This document shows positions 11,754 through 22,445 of a stretch of DNA of 64,000 nucleotides, piece by piece. This stretch comes from Dama dama (lineage: Eukaryota > Chordata > Mammalia > Artiodactyla > Cervidae), in NCBI RefSeq assembly GCF_033118175.1, contig NC_083692.1, forward strand, positions 19,154,501 to 19,218,500, given 5' to 3'. How positions within the stretch are numbered: position 1 is the first letter of the stretch; every line of letters begins with the position of its first letter. Under the pieces are notes generated by a model, which worked only from the letters and a program-made list of their open reading frames with translations, was not told the origin of the DNA and made no database searches. The position numbers were made by a program, and so were the translations under genes.

Positions 11754-12549
11754 TAGATGTTGTTTGGATTTCCACAATTAGAAATGTGAGGCTCCTAAGT
11801 CTGCACTGCAGAAAAAATGAGAAGAGTAGCTGAACTAAAGAACTGGCAAGTGAAGTGGAAAACTTGAAAATATTTATTAATCATACGCAATGTTTCCAAC
11901 AGCATGCAGAATTCTATCCAGCACCTGCCCAAGCTTTGAGATTGCCCAGAGTTAGAGCTTTAACCAGTACTCCATCATCAAGGAAGGTTGTCATTTCCCT
12001 GAACAGTTGACATAACTGGTGAGAGGTAATATTACACATTTATGGTGCTGTTATGTGTGGCCTGAACCTAGAGCTTGTTTTTTTTTTTTAAACAAACTAT
12101 TAAGATCTGTGCCAAAGACCTCTGACTTACTCTCATGCAAAAACAAGCATGTTTTTCTGGAGGTCACCCCAAGATTTTAAGTTCTTTTTTCTCTTTACTT
12201 CATTTTGATATGAGTGTGAAGGAAAACCAATTCATTACCATGAACAGGACAGTATCATCATCCAAAGGATGACTGGTTAAACCTGTGAACCTCATTCAGC
12301 TTAAATTAGATCACGCCTTTCACTTATTTTTTTCTCAAGGTCCCAAGTACTTAATCACCTTTAAACATCTTCTATGCCTGCATTTTGTTTAATTTCATAA
12401 GATTTCTCACACTTTAAAAAAGTGACCCACCATCATCTAGAAAATGAGAGGGTTAGTTCTACCAGCTTATGATTTCTTAATAACTTAATAAAGTTCTCTG
12501 CATTTAGTCCTTTGAATTCAGAAAAGCTACTGCAAATGACCTTGTTTAT

Positions 12550-12612
12550 AAAGACCAGACACCCCATCCCTCTGCTCCCCCAGAAAAAAAAAAAAAAAAA
12601 AAGACCAGACAC
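12550..12612 (+). repeat. Micro-retroposition: 21 nt plus A-tail with TSD
   Basis: Direct repeat AAAGACCAGACAC at 12550-12562 and 12600-12612 flanks CCCATCCCTCTGCTCCCCCAG plus an A run. The structure (short body, A-tail, 13-bp duplication) is that of an L1-driven insertion truncated to 21 nt. Confidence 0.75.
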
Positions 12613-12921
12613 ATTTTAATGCTGTAAATTTAGCAGAGCTGAAGGTAACAATCTGCATGTATTCCTCAGCAATTGCTTTACAGAGTATTATCATTGACCT
12701 TTTAATGAATTTCTACTTTAAGACTTCTTTTTTAGTTGGCAAATAACTGATTTTTTTTCTTTCTATTCTAAATCAAAAAGGCTGTTGACAATTAATTGCC
12801 TTAAGGACTAGATAATTTGGGTCAGAATAAACTAATGAGAATTAAAATATTGAATATTCAATTTATAAATCTAATTGTTTTTCTTCAAGGTCACCTTCCC
12901 TTTAAATTGTTATTCAAATAC

Positions 12922-13100
12922 AGTGGCTCTCAAATTATGGTCCCTGGACCAGAAGCATTGGCAGGATCTGGGAAGTAGTCAGAAATGCAAATTCTCTGGC
13001 CCTATACCAGACCTACAAAATCAGGAATTCTGGGTTTCAGGCCAGAGAATTTGTTTTAACAATTCTTCCAGGGGACTCCAATTTGAAAATCACTGCTGTA
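12922..13100 (+). repeat. MER5A-like hAT (Charlie) remnant
   Basis: CAGTGGCTCTCAAATTATGG...AGACCTACAAAATCAGGAAT...GAAAATCACTGCTG: terminal inverted repeat ends and core pattern of MER5A. Confidence 0.75.
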
Positions 13101-13294
13101 ACATATTTTAAAAGGCTTAATTAACAATATAAATGAATTTTAGACTTACTTTAAAAAAAATCACTTCTTTGTATCTCAGAAAAGCAAAAAGGCCTCAGCT
13201 AATCCATGATAAGGGATGTTAAGTTTATATCAAATCAAAACATGAACTCTACCCATCAAAATTTTGCACCAGAAAATAAAACTTTACAAATTAA

Positions 13295-13530
13295 TAGGCA
13301 GTTCAATGGTTAAGAATCCACCTACCAACTTGGTCCAGGAAGAGTCCTACATGCCATGGGGCTGAGCCTGTGTGCCACAACTACTGAAACCCTCACACTT
13401 AGCTCCAAAACAAGAGAAGTCACTGCAATGAGAAGCCTGTACATCACAGCTAGAGAGTAGCCCTGTGCTCACAACTAGAGAAGTGCTCAGCAAATGACGA
13501 CCCAGTGCAGCCAAAATTAAATAGAAAACA
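13295..13530 (+). mobile_element. tRNA-Glu-derived SINE, long type, diverged
   Basis: CAATGGTTAAGAATCCACCT...CAAGAGAAGTCACTGCAATG...GCAGCCAAAATTAAAT. Confidence 0.75.
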
Positions 13531-14875
13531 AAGAACTTCAGTTATTTAACAGCTTACAAGCTTTGCCCTTCGTCAAAAACACTTGAGTTATTTAGTCAGT
13601 CTACCTTCCAGTCTCCAGTCCCTCTAGACATGGCCAACCAACAGCAAAAACATGAGGTCCACTCTAGCTTCCAGCAGAGGTGGTGTGTAAACTAATGGAA
13701 ACCAGTTAATATTTTTGGTTGAAGCAGGACACGCATTCTTCAGAGAGAAATAAATAAAATGGATTCTCCGCTTGGTTCTCGTGACATGCCAAACTATCAT
13801 TTGACAGCTGTTCTACATGAAAACTGGAGCTCTGCCCCACATGGTGACAGCAGTGTAGATAATGACATGGTGTCAAGAGCAGTGATGTGACGGCCAAGGA
13901 GGGTCTAGAGAACAGGGCACCCTCTCACACAAAAGATGAAGTCCTTATGCAACTGAGATTCACTTCAGATTTTTATTTGCAGAAACAAAATTTAAAATTT
14001 TCTCTTGTTAATGTGAGAAAAAAACCCAAACCCTCTTTGTTCTCTGGCAGGGAGATTTGTACTGAACTGGTTTAGAGACACTTGGTCACTAAATTCTAAA
14101 GTCAGCTCAGAAACATGAATAAGGTTCTGGCTTTAGAGATTTTATAACCTAGTAAGGCTAACAAGCATAAAAAAGTCAAAACTGAAAACTAAAAACTGAA
14201 AAGGTGAAAACAATGTAACTCCTCTCATTTGTTACCAGCAGGAATTAAGATGTTTTATATGGGCTAGTTTTCTAGAAAATGAAAGTCTGCTTAAAGTTTA
14301 AGTCCAAAAAGTCAGTATTTTTATGAAACCTCTTTATAAAGCACGGTAAACATTTCAGTCTTTTAAATGGAAACTGACAAACACAACTGAAGCTTTTATC
14401 AGTGGCAAGGACAGAATATAAATTCCAATGACCAAGACCTCAGGCTATCATGCTTTTCCGGTTTCTCTGACATCAGGTGCTCTCATTTCCCCACTACTGT
14501 TTTCAGTCAGTCATCACGGGCACCTTGAAGGCTTTTGCTCCTTTCCACAGATATTCCCCACCTAGCATATTCTTCTTTTGCGACCTTCCTTCACATCCAA
14601 AAATTCTCCTCTTTAAAAATACATTTCTTTTTAAATTATGAGATTACTGTATTATTGAACATGTAGAAAAAACAAAGGGGAAAATCACCCAAATCACCCA
14701 TCTTTTCCTTGTCGGGCTTTTATTGTATGGACATAAAACAATAAATGGAACAGCTGAACATTAGCTGGACTACACAGAAATTTCTAAAATAGTTTACTTC
14801 AGTTCAGTCTGTCTTTATAAGATATAGAAAATTTTATTTTCATATTCAGGCCTGCTGAATATTTCTTTTAAACTT

Positions 14876-15001
14876 TTTTTTTTTTTTTTTTTTGGCCATG
14901 CCAGGCAGCACACTGATCCTAGTTCTCCAACCATGGATCAAACCCACACCCATTGCATTTGAAGTGCCTAGTCTTAATCAGTGGACCACCAGGCAAGTCC
15001 C
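14876..15001 (-). mobile_element. CHR-type SINE with T-run (A-tail)
   Basis: A T18-20 run, then GGCCATGCCAGGCAGCACAC...GTGGACCACCAGGCAAGTCC. Confidence 0.8.
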
Positions 15002-15047
15002 TTTAAGACTTTTTTTAATTGAAAAACATACAATGATTTTCATTTTT

Positions 15048-15084
15048 AAAAGGAAAGGATTAAAAAAAAAAAAAAGGAAAGGAT
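15048..15084 (+). repeat. Direct repeat around an A-run (tail-only insertion)
   Basis: AAAAGGAAAGGAT at 15048-15060 and 15072-15084, separated only by T plus ten A. Confidence 0.8.
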
Positions 15085-16967
15085 AATTCACCTATTACCT
15101 AGTCTGTAAGGAAGTTATTCACTCTCTTTTCAGCTTCAAAAATATTTGTAAATGAATATTCTTTTCTTTCTGTAATATCTAGTGTAAAATTGCACGTTTG
15201 TGTACTCTAAAGATAGAGTCATATAGATAAGTACTTCAATAGAGCAGCTATTCAAAGGAGGGGAAGACAGAAGGAAAACTTGCTCATTTATGATAAATGT
15301 CCCTAAAATGCCAGGCCCTAAAGCTGCATAATGTTTGTGAGAGCACCGAGTATGAGTCCAGCACACTGAAGACATTCAGTATGCTGGTTTCATCTCCTGA
15401 GGGCAGACGAGTGACCTTTAACTTGTTAGTTGTGGAATCTTTTGTTTAAAGGGATCCATGGAAGATCGGTATGTGAAACAGACAAAACAGGAGCAGCTCT
15501 GGCTAAGGAAGGAGACCCAAGTCTGCGATTCCCACTTTTCTTCTCTCTTCTCTGAAATAACAGTTTGAAAATGAGTACAAAGTCTGCAGCATCCAAACTT
15601 ACACAGCCGTACCCCAAGAACCTTCTAATTCAGCCCAGTCTAACTTTTCAAAAGGCCATTCCTAGGGAACAGCAAAAAGGAGAAAGTCAAGCTGCTGACA
15701 CACAGCAGTGAAGCAAGTGTGTTGTCAGAACACTCCTTATTAACCATCCACCCAGACACGAAGGGCAACAGCCCCTCTTCCGTCCCATCAACCCCTCAGG
15801 TGTTCTCTTTCAGGGTTTCCCTTGATATTCATTTTAAATTGATCTCACTTGTTTAAAATGCTCTAACAATACAGTGTGATCTGCTTCTGATGTCCCCAGA
15901 GAGCGCCCCCCTGTCGATTTACACTGTAGGACAGCTCTTCTTCCACTAGTGCTACTTCTTCCATCAGTCACGACTTCCCAGTTGGCTCTACTCGAATCCT
16001 AAGCACCCACGGAAGTTTCCTTTGGGAAGCCTTCCTCCCACATTTTGACCCTTAACTGAATTCTCAATCTCTGGCCACCCAGTGCTGTAGTTCGCCTCAG
16101 TCCGTGAACTAACCCTCTGCAGATCTGGCTGATAGTCCTCCAGCTTCTGTGGCTGCTTTTAGTGACATGCACACACTAGCCCATGAGACAGTCCATGCTC
16201 TTTCAGACACACAGTCCTTGTGAGGAAGTTTCTCCTTCCTGATCCAGAACTTCTCTCCTTCCACCACTGGCTCTGCCCTCTGGTTCGCACAGGGGAAAGC
16301 TTGGCCCTGCTCCCCACCCCCTGCAACCTATACGGCTTACAGTTGGCCTTGTGTTTTTCCCCATTCTGGCTCCACCTCTAAAAATAATACCGCCGCCCCA
16401 GTCGTCTCATAGGCCATCTGTGAACTCTGCCTTCAACATGTAATGATTAGCTAGCAGAGGAGCAGGCAGCTCTGGTCTGTGTGTGGAGCTGCCGAGTCTC
16501 TGTTCCACGCACAGATTACGTCCCTTTCCTTCTTCTCTCTTTGACCTCTCCCAGGACTGCTACACTCAGCCCTGCATTCATCACTCTGTCAAGGAGCACT
16601 TACTGAGCACCGTCAAGAACCAGGCTGGCCAGGCACTAAAAAACGAAAAGCAAATAAAATGTACTCAGCCCACAGAAGAGTAAGAGCAAGCTAGGCAGGG
16701 TAATAAACAGCTGGGGAAGTTGGAGAAGGCATCAAAGAGGGAGGTGATGTCTGAGCCAGGGAGGAACTGTATCAACAATCAAGACTCACGCAGCCTTACG
16801 TCCCCTGCACCAAATGGGACAGTGCTTTCCCTTACTTGAAGTTCAGCAAATATGTAAATTTGGTAAAGCTGACAAAGCCTGCTCAGTCCTGTGCCTCTCC
16901 TGAGGTGAGGGAGGGTGGTCACTGGATCCACAGTCTCAAAGGGTAGTTGCAGAGGTGGACACTGTAC

Positions 16968-17054
16968 CTGGCCACGTACAGTATTGCTCAGGTGGCTGTC
17001 CTCGGACATCTGTGCATTCTGGAAGTAGGACAAGGGTGCGGGTAACTCTGTCAT
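16968..17054 (-). CDS. PSEN1: PSEN1 (presenilin-1) first coding exon, residues 1-29
   Basis: Codes for MTELPAPLSYFQNAQMSEDS followed by HLSNTVRGQ, the cytosolic N-terminus of presenilin-1, the nine-pass aspartyl protease that is the catalytic subunit of gamma-secretase (Notch, APP and cadherin cleavage). The start is the first in-frame ATG after an in-frame TGA in exon 2, and matches the known N-terminus. Two donors are present: GTACGT after Thr25 (exon end 16980) and GTACAG after Gln29 (exon end 16968). Use of the first removes VRGQ; the human gene is known to show this same alternative, with VRSQ. The catalytic part and all membrane segments are on exons beyond the left edge. No match to the next exon was found in 1-16967, in keeping with a long intron 3. 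Confidence 0.96.
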
Positions 17055-17107
17055 TGGAGCAACTGTATAGATATACTTTTTCACAGAAAACAGAGCCTCT
17101 TGGGGTT
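17055..17107 (-). other. PSEN1: PSEN1 exon 3, 5' UTR part
   Basis: Acceptor CCCTTTTTCAG followed by AACCCCAAGAGGCTCTGT and the leader up to GCTCCA before the ATG. Kozak context of the presenilin ATG is weak (C at -3, A at +4). Intron 2 between exons 2 and 3 is only 93 bp (17108-17200). Confidence 0.93.
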
Positions 17108-17200
17108 CTGAAAAAGGGAAAAAGAAAACAATCTTTTGTGCATTACAATTATACTTTTATTCTGAAACGCTTTCACAAATGACTTTCAGCAAAAACAAAC

Positions 17201-17282
17201 CTTTCTTTCATGTGTTCTCCTCCAGGCCACGCTTTCCAAGGACCTCACAGGCTGCTGTCACTTGCTGGCTCCTGGATTAGGT
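17201..17282 (-). other. PSEN1: PSEN1 exon 2 (5' UTR)
   Basis: 82-nt non-coding exon, starting ACCTAATCCAGGAGCC after acceptor TTCCAG and ending CACATGAAAGAAAG before donor GTTTGT. It aligns along its length with the human PSEN1 exon 2 that I recall. It holds an upstream ATG at 17211-17209, and the overlapping TGA closes the presenilin frame. Confidence 0.93.
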
Positions 17283-17654
17283 CTGGAACAGATTTTACTG
17301 GGTTACCCAGAGTTGGTTAAGTTCTAGTAAATCCATTCACACCAATTAAACACTTACAAGATTAATTTGTAAACCAGAAATGCATTACTATGCCAAGACC
17401 TTCAGTTGACAAACTTTTGTCAGCTCAAGTTACTTCTTGGTAATGGGTAGATCTGCTTGAGAAACCAAATATTTTCAATCACTATCATATCTAATGATTT
17501 CAGATCTAGAGCAAAGGGTGCTAAATGATCTTAAAGAATGTTCTTGTCAACATTCCTTTTCCAATCAACCTTAATTTATATCACCATGAAATTATGTTTT
17601 GTGCTTTTAATTTATTTTTATCATCTCATTGTTTCCTTTACCACAATGCCCCAA

Positions 17655-17795
17655 GGCAGCAGAACTAGGTAACATATATATTTTACAAAAGCAGAAGGAG
17701 ACCCAAGTTCAGTGACTTGCTTAAAAGCATTCAACTGGGCAGACCAGGACCAAAGCCACAGACTCCTGACCCCCAGCCTCGCCTCTGCCTCCTCG
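17655..17795 (-). repeat. MIR-like SINE fragment (old)
   Basis: CAGAAGGAGACCCAAGTTCA...GTGACTTGCTTAAAAGCAT...CCAAAGCCACAGACTCCTGA. Confidence 0.5.
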
Positions 17796-18237
17796 CACCG
17801 CCTTGCTCACACACATTACTCCGTCTCCCAGACTTCACCCTCCCATGTGCCTGTCTAGGTACCTGAATGTCCATCAGCCAATTCCTTAGGACTTCAACTT
17901 TGCTTTTCATTCAAAGTCTTCAGAAATACAGAAGAAGAAAAAAATGGTTTGCATACCTAAGCAATACTCTAATTTAAAGCGTCTAAAACATTACCATGTA
18001 CATACTTATTCAATGTCGTTTCATTTCAGGATCTTCTATCCTCTAAATATTATTCTGCTTTCTTTTTTTTTTTTTGCTTTCTTATTCTAATGATTTTTTC
18101 CATAAAAAACCACATAAAACAACTTTTTCCTTTAGTAAAGGTATTGATTTCCAATTAATCCTTATCACCTATATTTGGATCATTTGAATCATGACAAATT
18201 CATAATCAAGGTATGCTTTCCTTTCTATCCCATGTAT

Positions 18238-18352
18238 TTTTGGAGGGCCATGCCATGAGGCATTGGGGTCTTAATACTCCCACCAGGGATCAAAACCATG
18301 CCGCCTGCAGTGAAGACACAACTACTTAACCATGGGAGCACCAGGGAAATCC
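18238..18352 (-). mobile_element. CHR-type SINE
   Basis: TTTTGGAGGGCCATGCCATG...GGGAGCACCAGGGAAATCC; diverged. Confidence 0.7.
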
Positions 18353-18904
18353 CTATCCTACATGCTTTTAAATACTGTGCCCACTTTTAGCCTCCCCTCC
18401 AACTTCAGCCCATAGTAAGCTGGAGTGAGATCAAAAGATTGCAAATTAATATTAACTAAAAAAGATGTAATTATATAATGAGACAATTCTGCCTAAAATA
18501 TACAATATTAATTTGTTTTAAAAAATAAAATGAATAAATAAAATTATTTTAAAAATAAAATGAATTAAAATTAACAGTAGACTCAATGGTTACTTTTATG
18601 GGAATTGATCACCAGAAGGAGGTACACAGGAAGCTTTTGGAGTTATTGGTAATGTTTTGTTTCTTGATCTGGGTGCTAGTTACACAGAGGTATCAATCTG
18701 AAAATTCTCTGAGCTCTATACCTATGATCTGTGCACATTTCTATATACTTCAATTTCAAAAGTCAAATAGATTTTTGAAGGTTTAAACCTATATTTAGGG
18801 TTTCACAACATGTATGCTAGCTTACCCAAATAGGAGGTGGATTCCAGCAGAGCAGTTGTATTCTCAAAGTACTGAAAGCAAATGTTCTGACCTATGCTTC
18901 TAGA

Positions 18905-19435
18905 TTTTTAAAAGTTGACTATCTAATTGAGAAGCTAAAGGCAAATGAGAAAGAAAAAGATATACCAAACTGAATGCAGAGTTCCAGAGAATAGCAAGAA
19001 GAGATAAGAAGACCTTCTTAAATGAACAAGACAAAGAAATAAGAGGAAAACAGTAGAACAGGAAAGACTAGAGATCTCTTCAAGAAAATTGGAGATGTCA
19101 AGGGAACATTTCACGCAAGGATGGACATGAATGTTAAAGACCTAACAGAAGCAGAAGAGATTAAGAAGAGATGGCAAGAATACACAGAAGAATTATACAA
19201 GAAAGGTCTTAATGATCCAGAAAACCACAATGATGTGGTCACTCACCAAGAGCCAGACATCCTGGAGTGTGAAGTCAAGTGGGCTGTACGAAGCATCACT
19301 ACGAACAAAGCTAGTGGAGGTGATGGAACTCCAGGTGAGCTATTTAAAATCCTAAAAGATGATGCTGTGAAAGTGCTGCACTCACTATGCCAGCAAATTT
19401 GGAAAATTCAGCAGTAGCCACAGGACTGGAAAAGG
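18905..19435 (+). mobile_element. BovB (RTE) LINE internal fragment
   Basis: A plus-strand frame encodes LTEAEEIKKRWQEYTEELYK and SITTNKASGGDGTPGELFKI, the region just before the reverse-transcriptase fingers of BovB. Truncated on both sides. Confidence 0.88.
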
Positions 19436-21339
19436 TGTTTTCACTCATATTAGGTATTGTAAGTAATCTAGAGATAATTTAATGTATACAGGAGAATGTG
19501 TATAGATTATATGCAAATATTATGCCATTTTATATAAAGGACTTGAGCATCCAAGGATTCTGTTAGCCATGGAGGGGGGGGGGGGCTTGGTGGGAGTCCT
19601 GAAAGCACTTGTCCTCCATCCCCGCCCCCCACCAAAGGACAACTGTATTTAAGACACATCTGTATTTACATGTAAAACACTAAGGCTAAGGAAAGGTGAA
19701 AGAATCTGCCGGTGTACAATCATAGGGCAAGTAACAGCAATTCCAGAAGCCAAATATTCTGACACACACCCAGCCCAGGTCTTTTGCCAGTTCACCTGAA
19801 GAAAGCTCATGCCTCCACCGATGCATTAAAGATCACAATGCTAAAGGGTGACACTTCCTGGAAGAACTACCCATTATATGGAGCTCAGTAGGAAGTGGGG
19901 GTAGGCAACAGGGCTAGCTAGGTCTCCAGTCAGGCCTGGAGAACAAACAAACATTGTTGGTACAAAGAAAGGGGCAGGCAAAGCTAGATTTGATTCAGGG
20001 CCAGTAACAGCTGAAAACAATTGATGACTGCATGGAGAAGGCCAATGACCCACTGTCCCAGCAGTGTGGCAAAAAGACACTACTGGACCTTATATCATTA
20101 CGAACAGTGCCCTGAGAACAAGAAAAGACAGTTGTTGGGAAGTGGGGATCTTTCACATGACCTGAATTGCAGAGGGAGTGGGAGTAGGGATCTAAGTGGA
20201 TTTCGGTGTTTTCTCTCTCTGGCCATCTGCTAAAGATTTTTTGAGACTGATAAAGCACAACACTTGAATTCACTGCTATCCATTTCCTTTTTTCTCAAAA
20301 CACTTGCTCAATCAGATAAAAGGAAAAAGAAATCCTTTTCTGATGGGCAGTTATAATTTCTTTCTATTATATATGAAGACTAAAAGCCCCAGGAGAATAC
20401 AAATAATCTCGAAGTTTAAATGTGCTGAACAGAAAAATCTATCTAACCAGAAAACCTTCTATCCATCAGCATTTTAAAAAGTATCACAGGACCAATGCTT
20501 GAAATCCCCAAAAGAAGCTTATTAAAAATTCATTTAGGGACACACCAACAGAAAAGTATGCTTCTGTCTCTCACTACATCCCAAGGTAACAAACTAAAAT
20601 TAATAATTTGAAATTAATCTAAAATATCAGGAATACAGCCTAGAAAGATACTCAATTTTAAGAGATTAGAGAGCAAATAATCTCCCCAGTCCCACAAGAG
20701 GCTTCGTGAAAGTGACAGGCCCTAAAAAGAGCAAGCACAGTGATACATCCAATTTAGTGATTTTTTCCCCCTGCTTCCTTCCTTCCCACTCTACTGTGAA
20801 CCATCTGTGGTAGATTAGATTATTATTCAGCATATATTCACTCCCCCCCTCCCCAACATGCCCAAGAAAGGATGTTGAGCTTGGCTCTGTGAGTTGCTTT
20901 GGCCTCAAGGTGGGTGCAGTCTACTACCCACTCCATGCCTTTGGGCTCAACCTGACAACTTCCTTTGGTCATGGAATCTTGGCAGATGCAGCACGAACAG
21001 TTAAACTGTGTTTGTGCAGGGGGCCCTGCCTTCCTGTACTTCTGCTGTTCCCTCAAGAACTTATTTGGGTAGTCACTGCCCCTTCAGCCTGGGGCCCAGA
21101 ACAAGGGCAAAGCAGAACTGCCCGAGCTGTCACCTTTAACAAGAGTGAGAGCTAACGCTCTAAGGCACTGAGTTTGGGGGAGGTCTACTATGTAGAGTTA
21201 TCATGGTTGTCTTTAAATAATAATGGTTATGTGGGCTCAGAAGGTGCAATAAAAAATGAACAAAGACATAAACCTAAAATCCTTTATCTGAAACCCTTAG
21301 GACTAAACAGGTTTAGAATTTATATATTTTTTGGATTCT

Positions 21340-21506
21340 GTAAAGGTCAAAGTGAAAGTTGCACAGTCGTGTCCAACTCTTCGTGACCCCATGGACTATA
21401 CAGTCCATGGAATTCTCCAGGCCAGAATACTGGAGTGGGTAGCCTTTCCCTTCTCCAGGGGATCTTCCCAACCCAAGGATCAAATCCAGGTCTCCCGCAC
21501 TACAAC
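21340..21506 (-). mobile_element. Bov-tA SINE, truncated
   Basis: CAGTCGTGTCCAACTCTTCG...GCCAGAATACTGGAGTGGGT...CCAGGTCTCCCGCAC, with the tRNA 5' part missing. Confidence 0.85.
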
Positions 21507-22109
21507 ATGAGGCAAATGCCATGTTTTATAATGCTCCCCCAGGGTATTAGATAGAGCCACAAAACCAAACACACTAATAAATATGTAGTGAAATATACAG
21601 GAAGTCTTAAATTACATAAAGAGGTTCAGGTTAGAGTTTGCCGTCAAATGACTTAGGAGCTTTTGACCTGAGAACTGTGGATATGGGACCACGGTCCTGT
21701 ATTACTACTTATATAGTTAAAGAGATTCTTTTCCTCTCAAATTTCCTTTCAGTAACTCTACATGAAAGATGTAATTAAAATGAGTCATTGTGGAAAATCT
21801 GTTGTGGAAATGGCAGAACACAACTAATCTTTAACAAAGAAAAGGACTATTCACAGTTAATTTGTAAATCATTGACTATTCTCAGCAATGCATTCTCTTG
21901 TTCGCTTTAGATCACCTTAAGGAACTGTACAAGGCATAGTCAAACATTAATACCCTTTAATCAACAAACACTTGTTGGGATTCTTCTACACAACCACACA
22001 CTGTGGCAGGTACGAGGGGTGCTAGTGCATCCGATGATGCTTCTGGTCACTTAAGGCGCTTACTATCTAGAGGGGAAGACAGACAAGAATGTTTTTACAT
22101 TAATAACAT

Positions 22110-22445
22110 GTTGAAATAAAATTATTCAGCTGTACTGAGTTATATAAAATACATTATTCAAATTAATTTCACCTATTTCTACCTTTAAAAAATGTGCTCA
22201 TCAGGTGAGATGGGGAGGGATGCGGGAGAGGGGATCGGGATGGTGAACACATGTAAATCCATGGCTGATTCATGTCAGTGTATGGCAAAAACCACTACAA
22301 TACTGTAAAGTAATTAGCCTCCAACTAATAATAATAACTGGAAAAAAAAATTTGCTCATCAGAAAACTTAAAACTGATCTTTGTAGCTCTCACATGATGT
22401 TTCTATTGGACAGTGCTGCTCTAAAGCTTCAGTTCTTTCTCCGAC
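22110..22445. repeat. MER58-like hAT remnant split by an L1 tail
   Basis: AATTAATTTCACCTATTTCT on the left; TGTTTCTATTGGACAGTGCTGC on the right. Interrupted by the L1 tail at 22205-22352. Confidence 0.5.
22205..22352 (+). mobile_element. Ruminant L1 3' tail nested in a hAT remnant
   Basis: GAGATGGGGAGGGATGCGGG...TAAAGTAATTAGCCTCCAAC then an A-rich tail. Flanked by direct repeat TGCTCATCAG at 22195-22204 and 22353-22362. Confidence 0.85.

Larger units (their letters stand above)
1..16967 (-). other. PSEN1: PSEN1 intron 3 (partial), repeat-rich
   Basis: Everything left of the exon 3 donor belongs to the intron that leads to the next PSEN1 exon, outside the window. Half or more is made of LINE and SINE insertions listed separately. 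Stretches where I see no named element: 1-364, 6626-7317, 10613-10902, 11754-12549, 13531-14875 and 15085-16967. The stretch 916-1369 includes an old repeat-like piece around 1220-1370. Confidence 0.8.

Noticed and set aside
19577..19590. Long G run that could be a quadruplex or control element
   Set aside because: A single G run without the four spaced runs needed; more likely simple low-complexity sequence.
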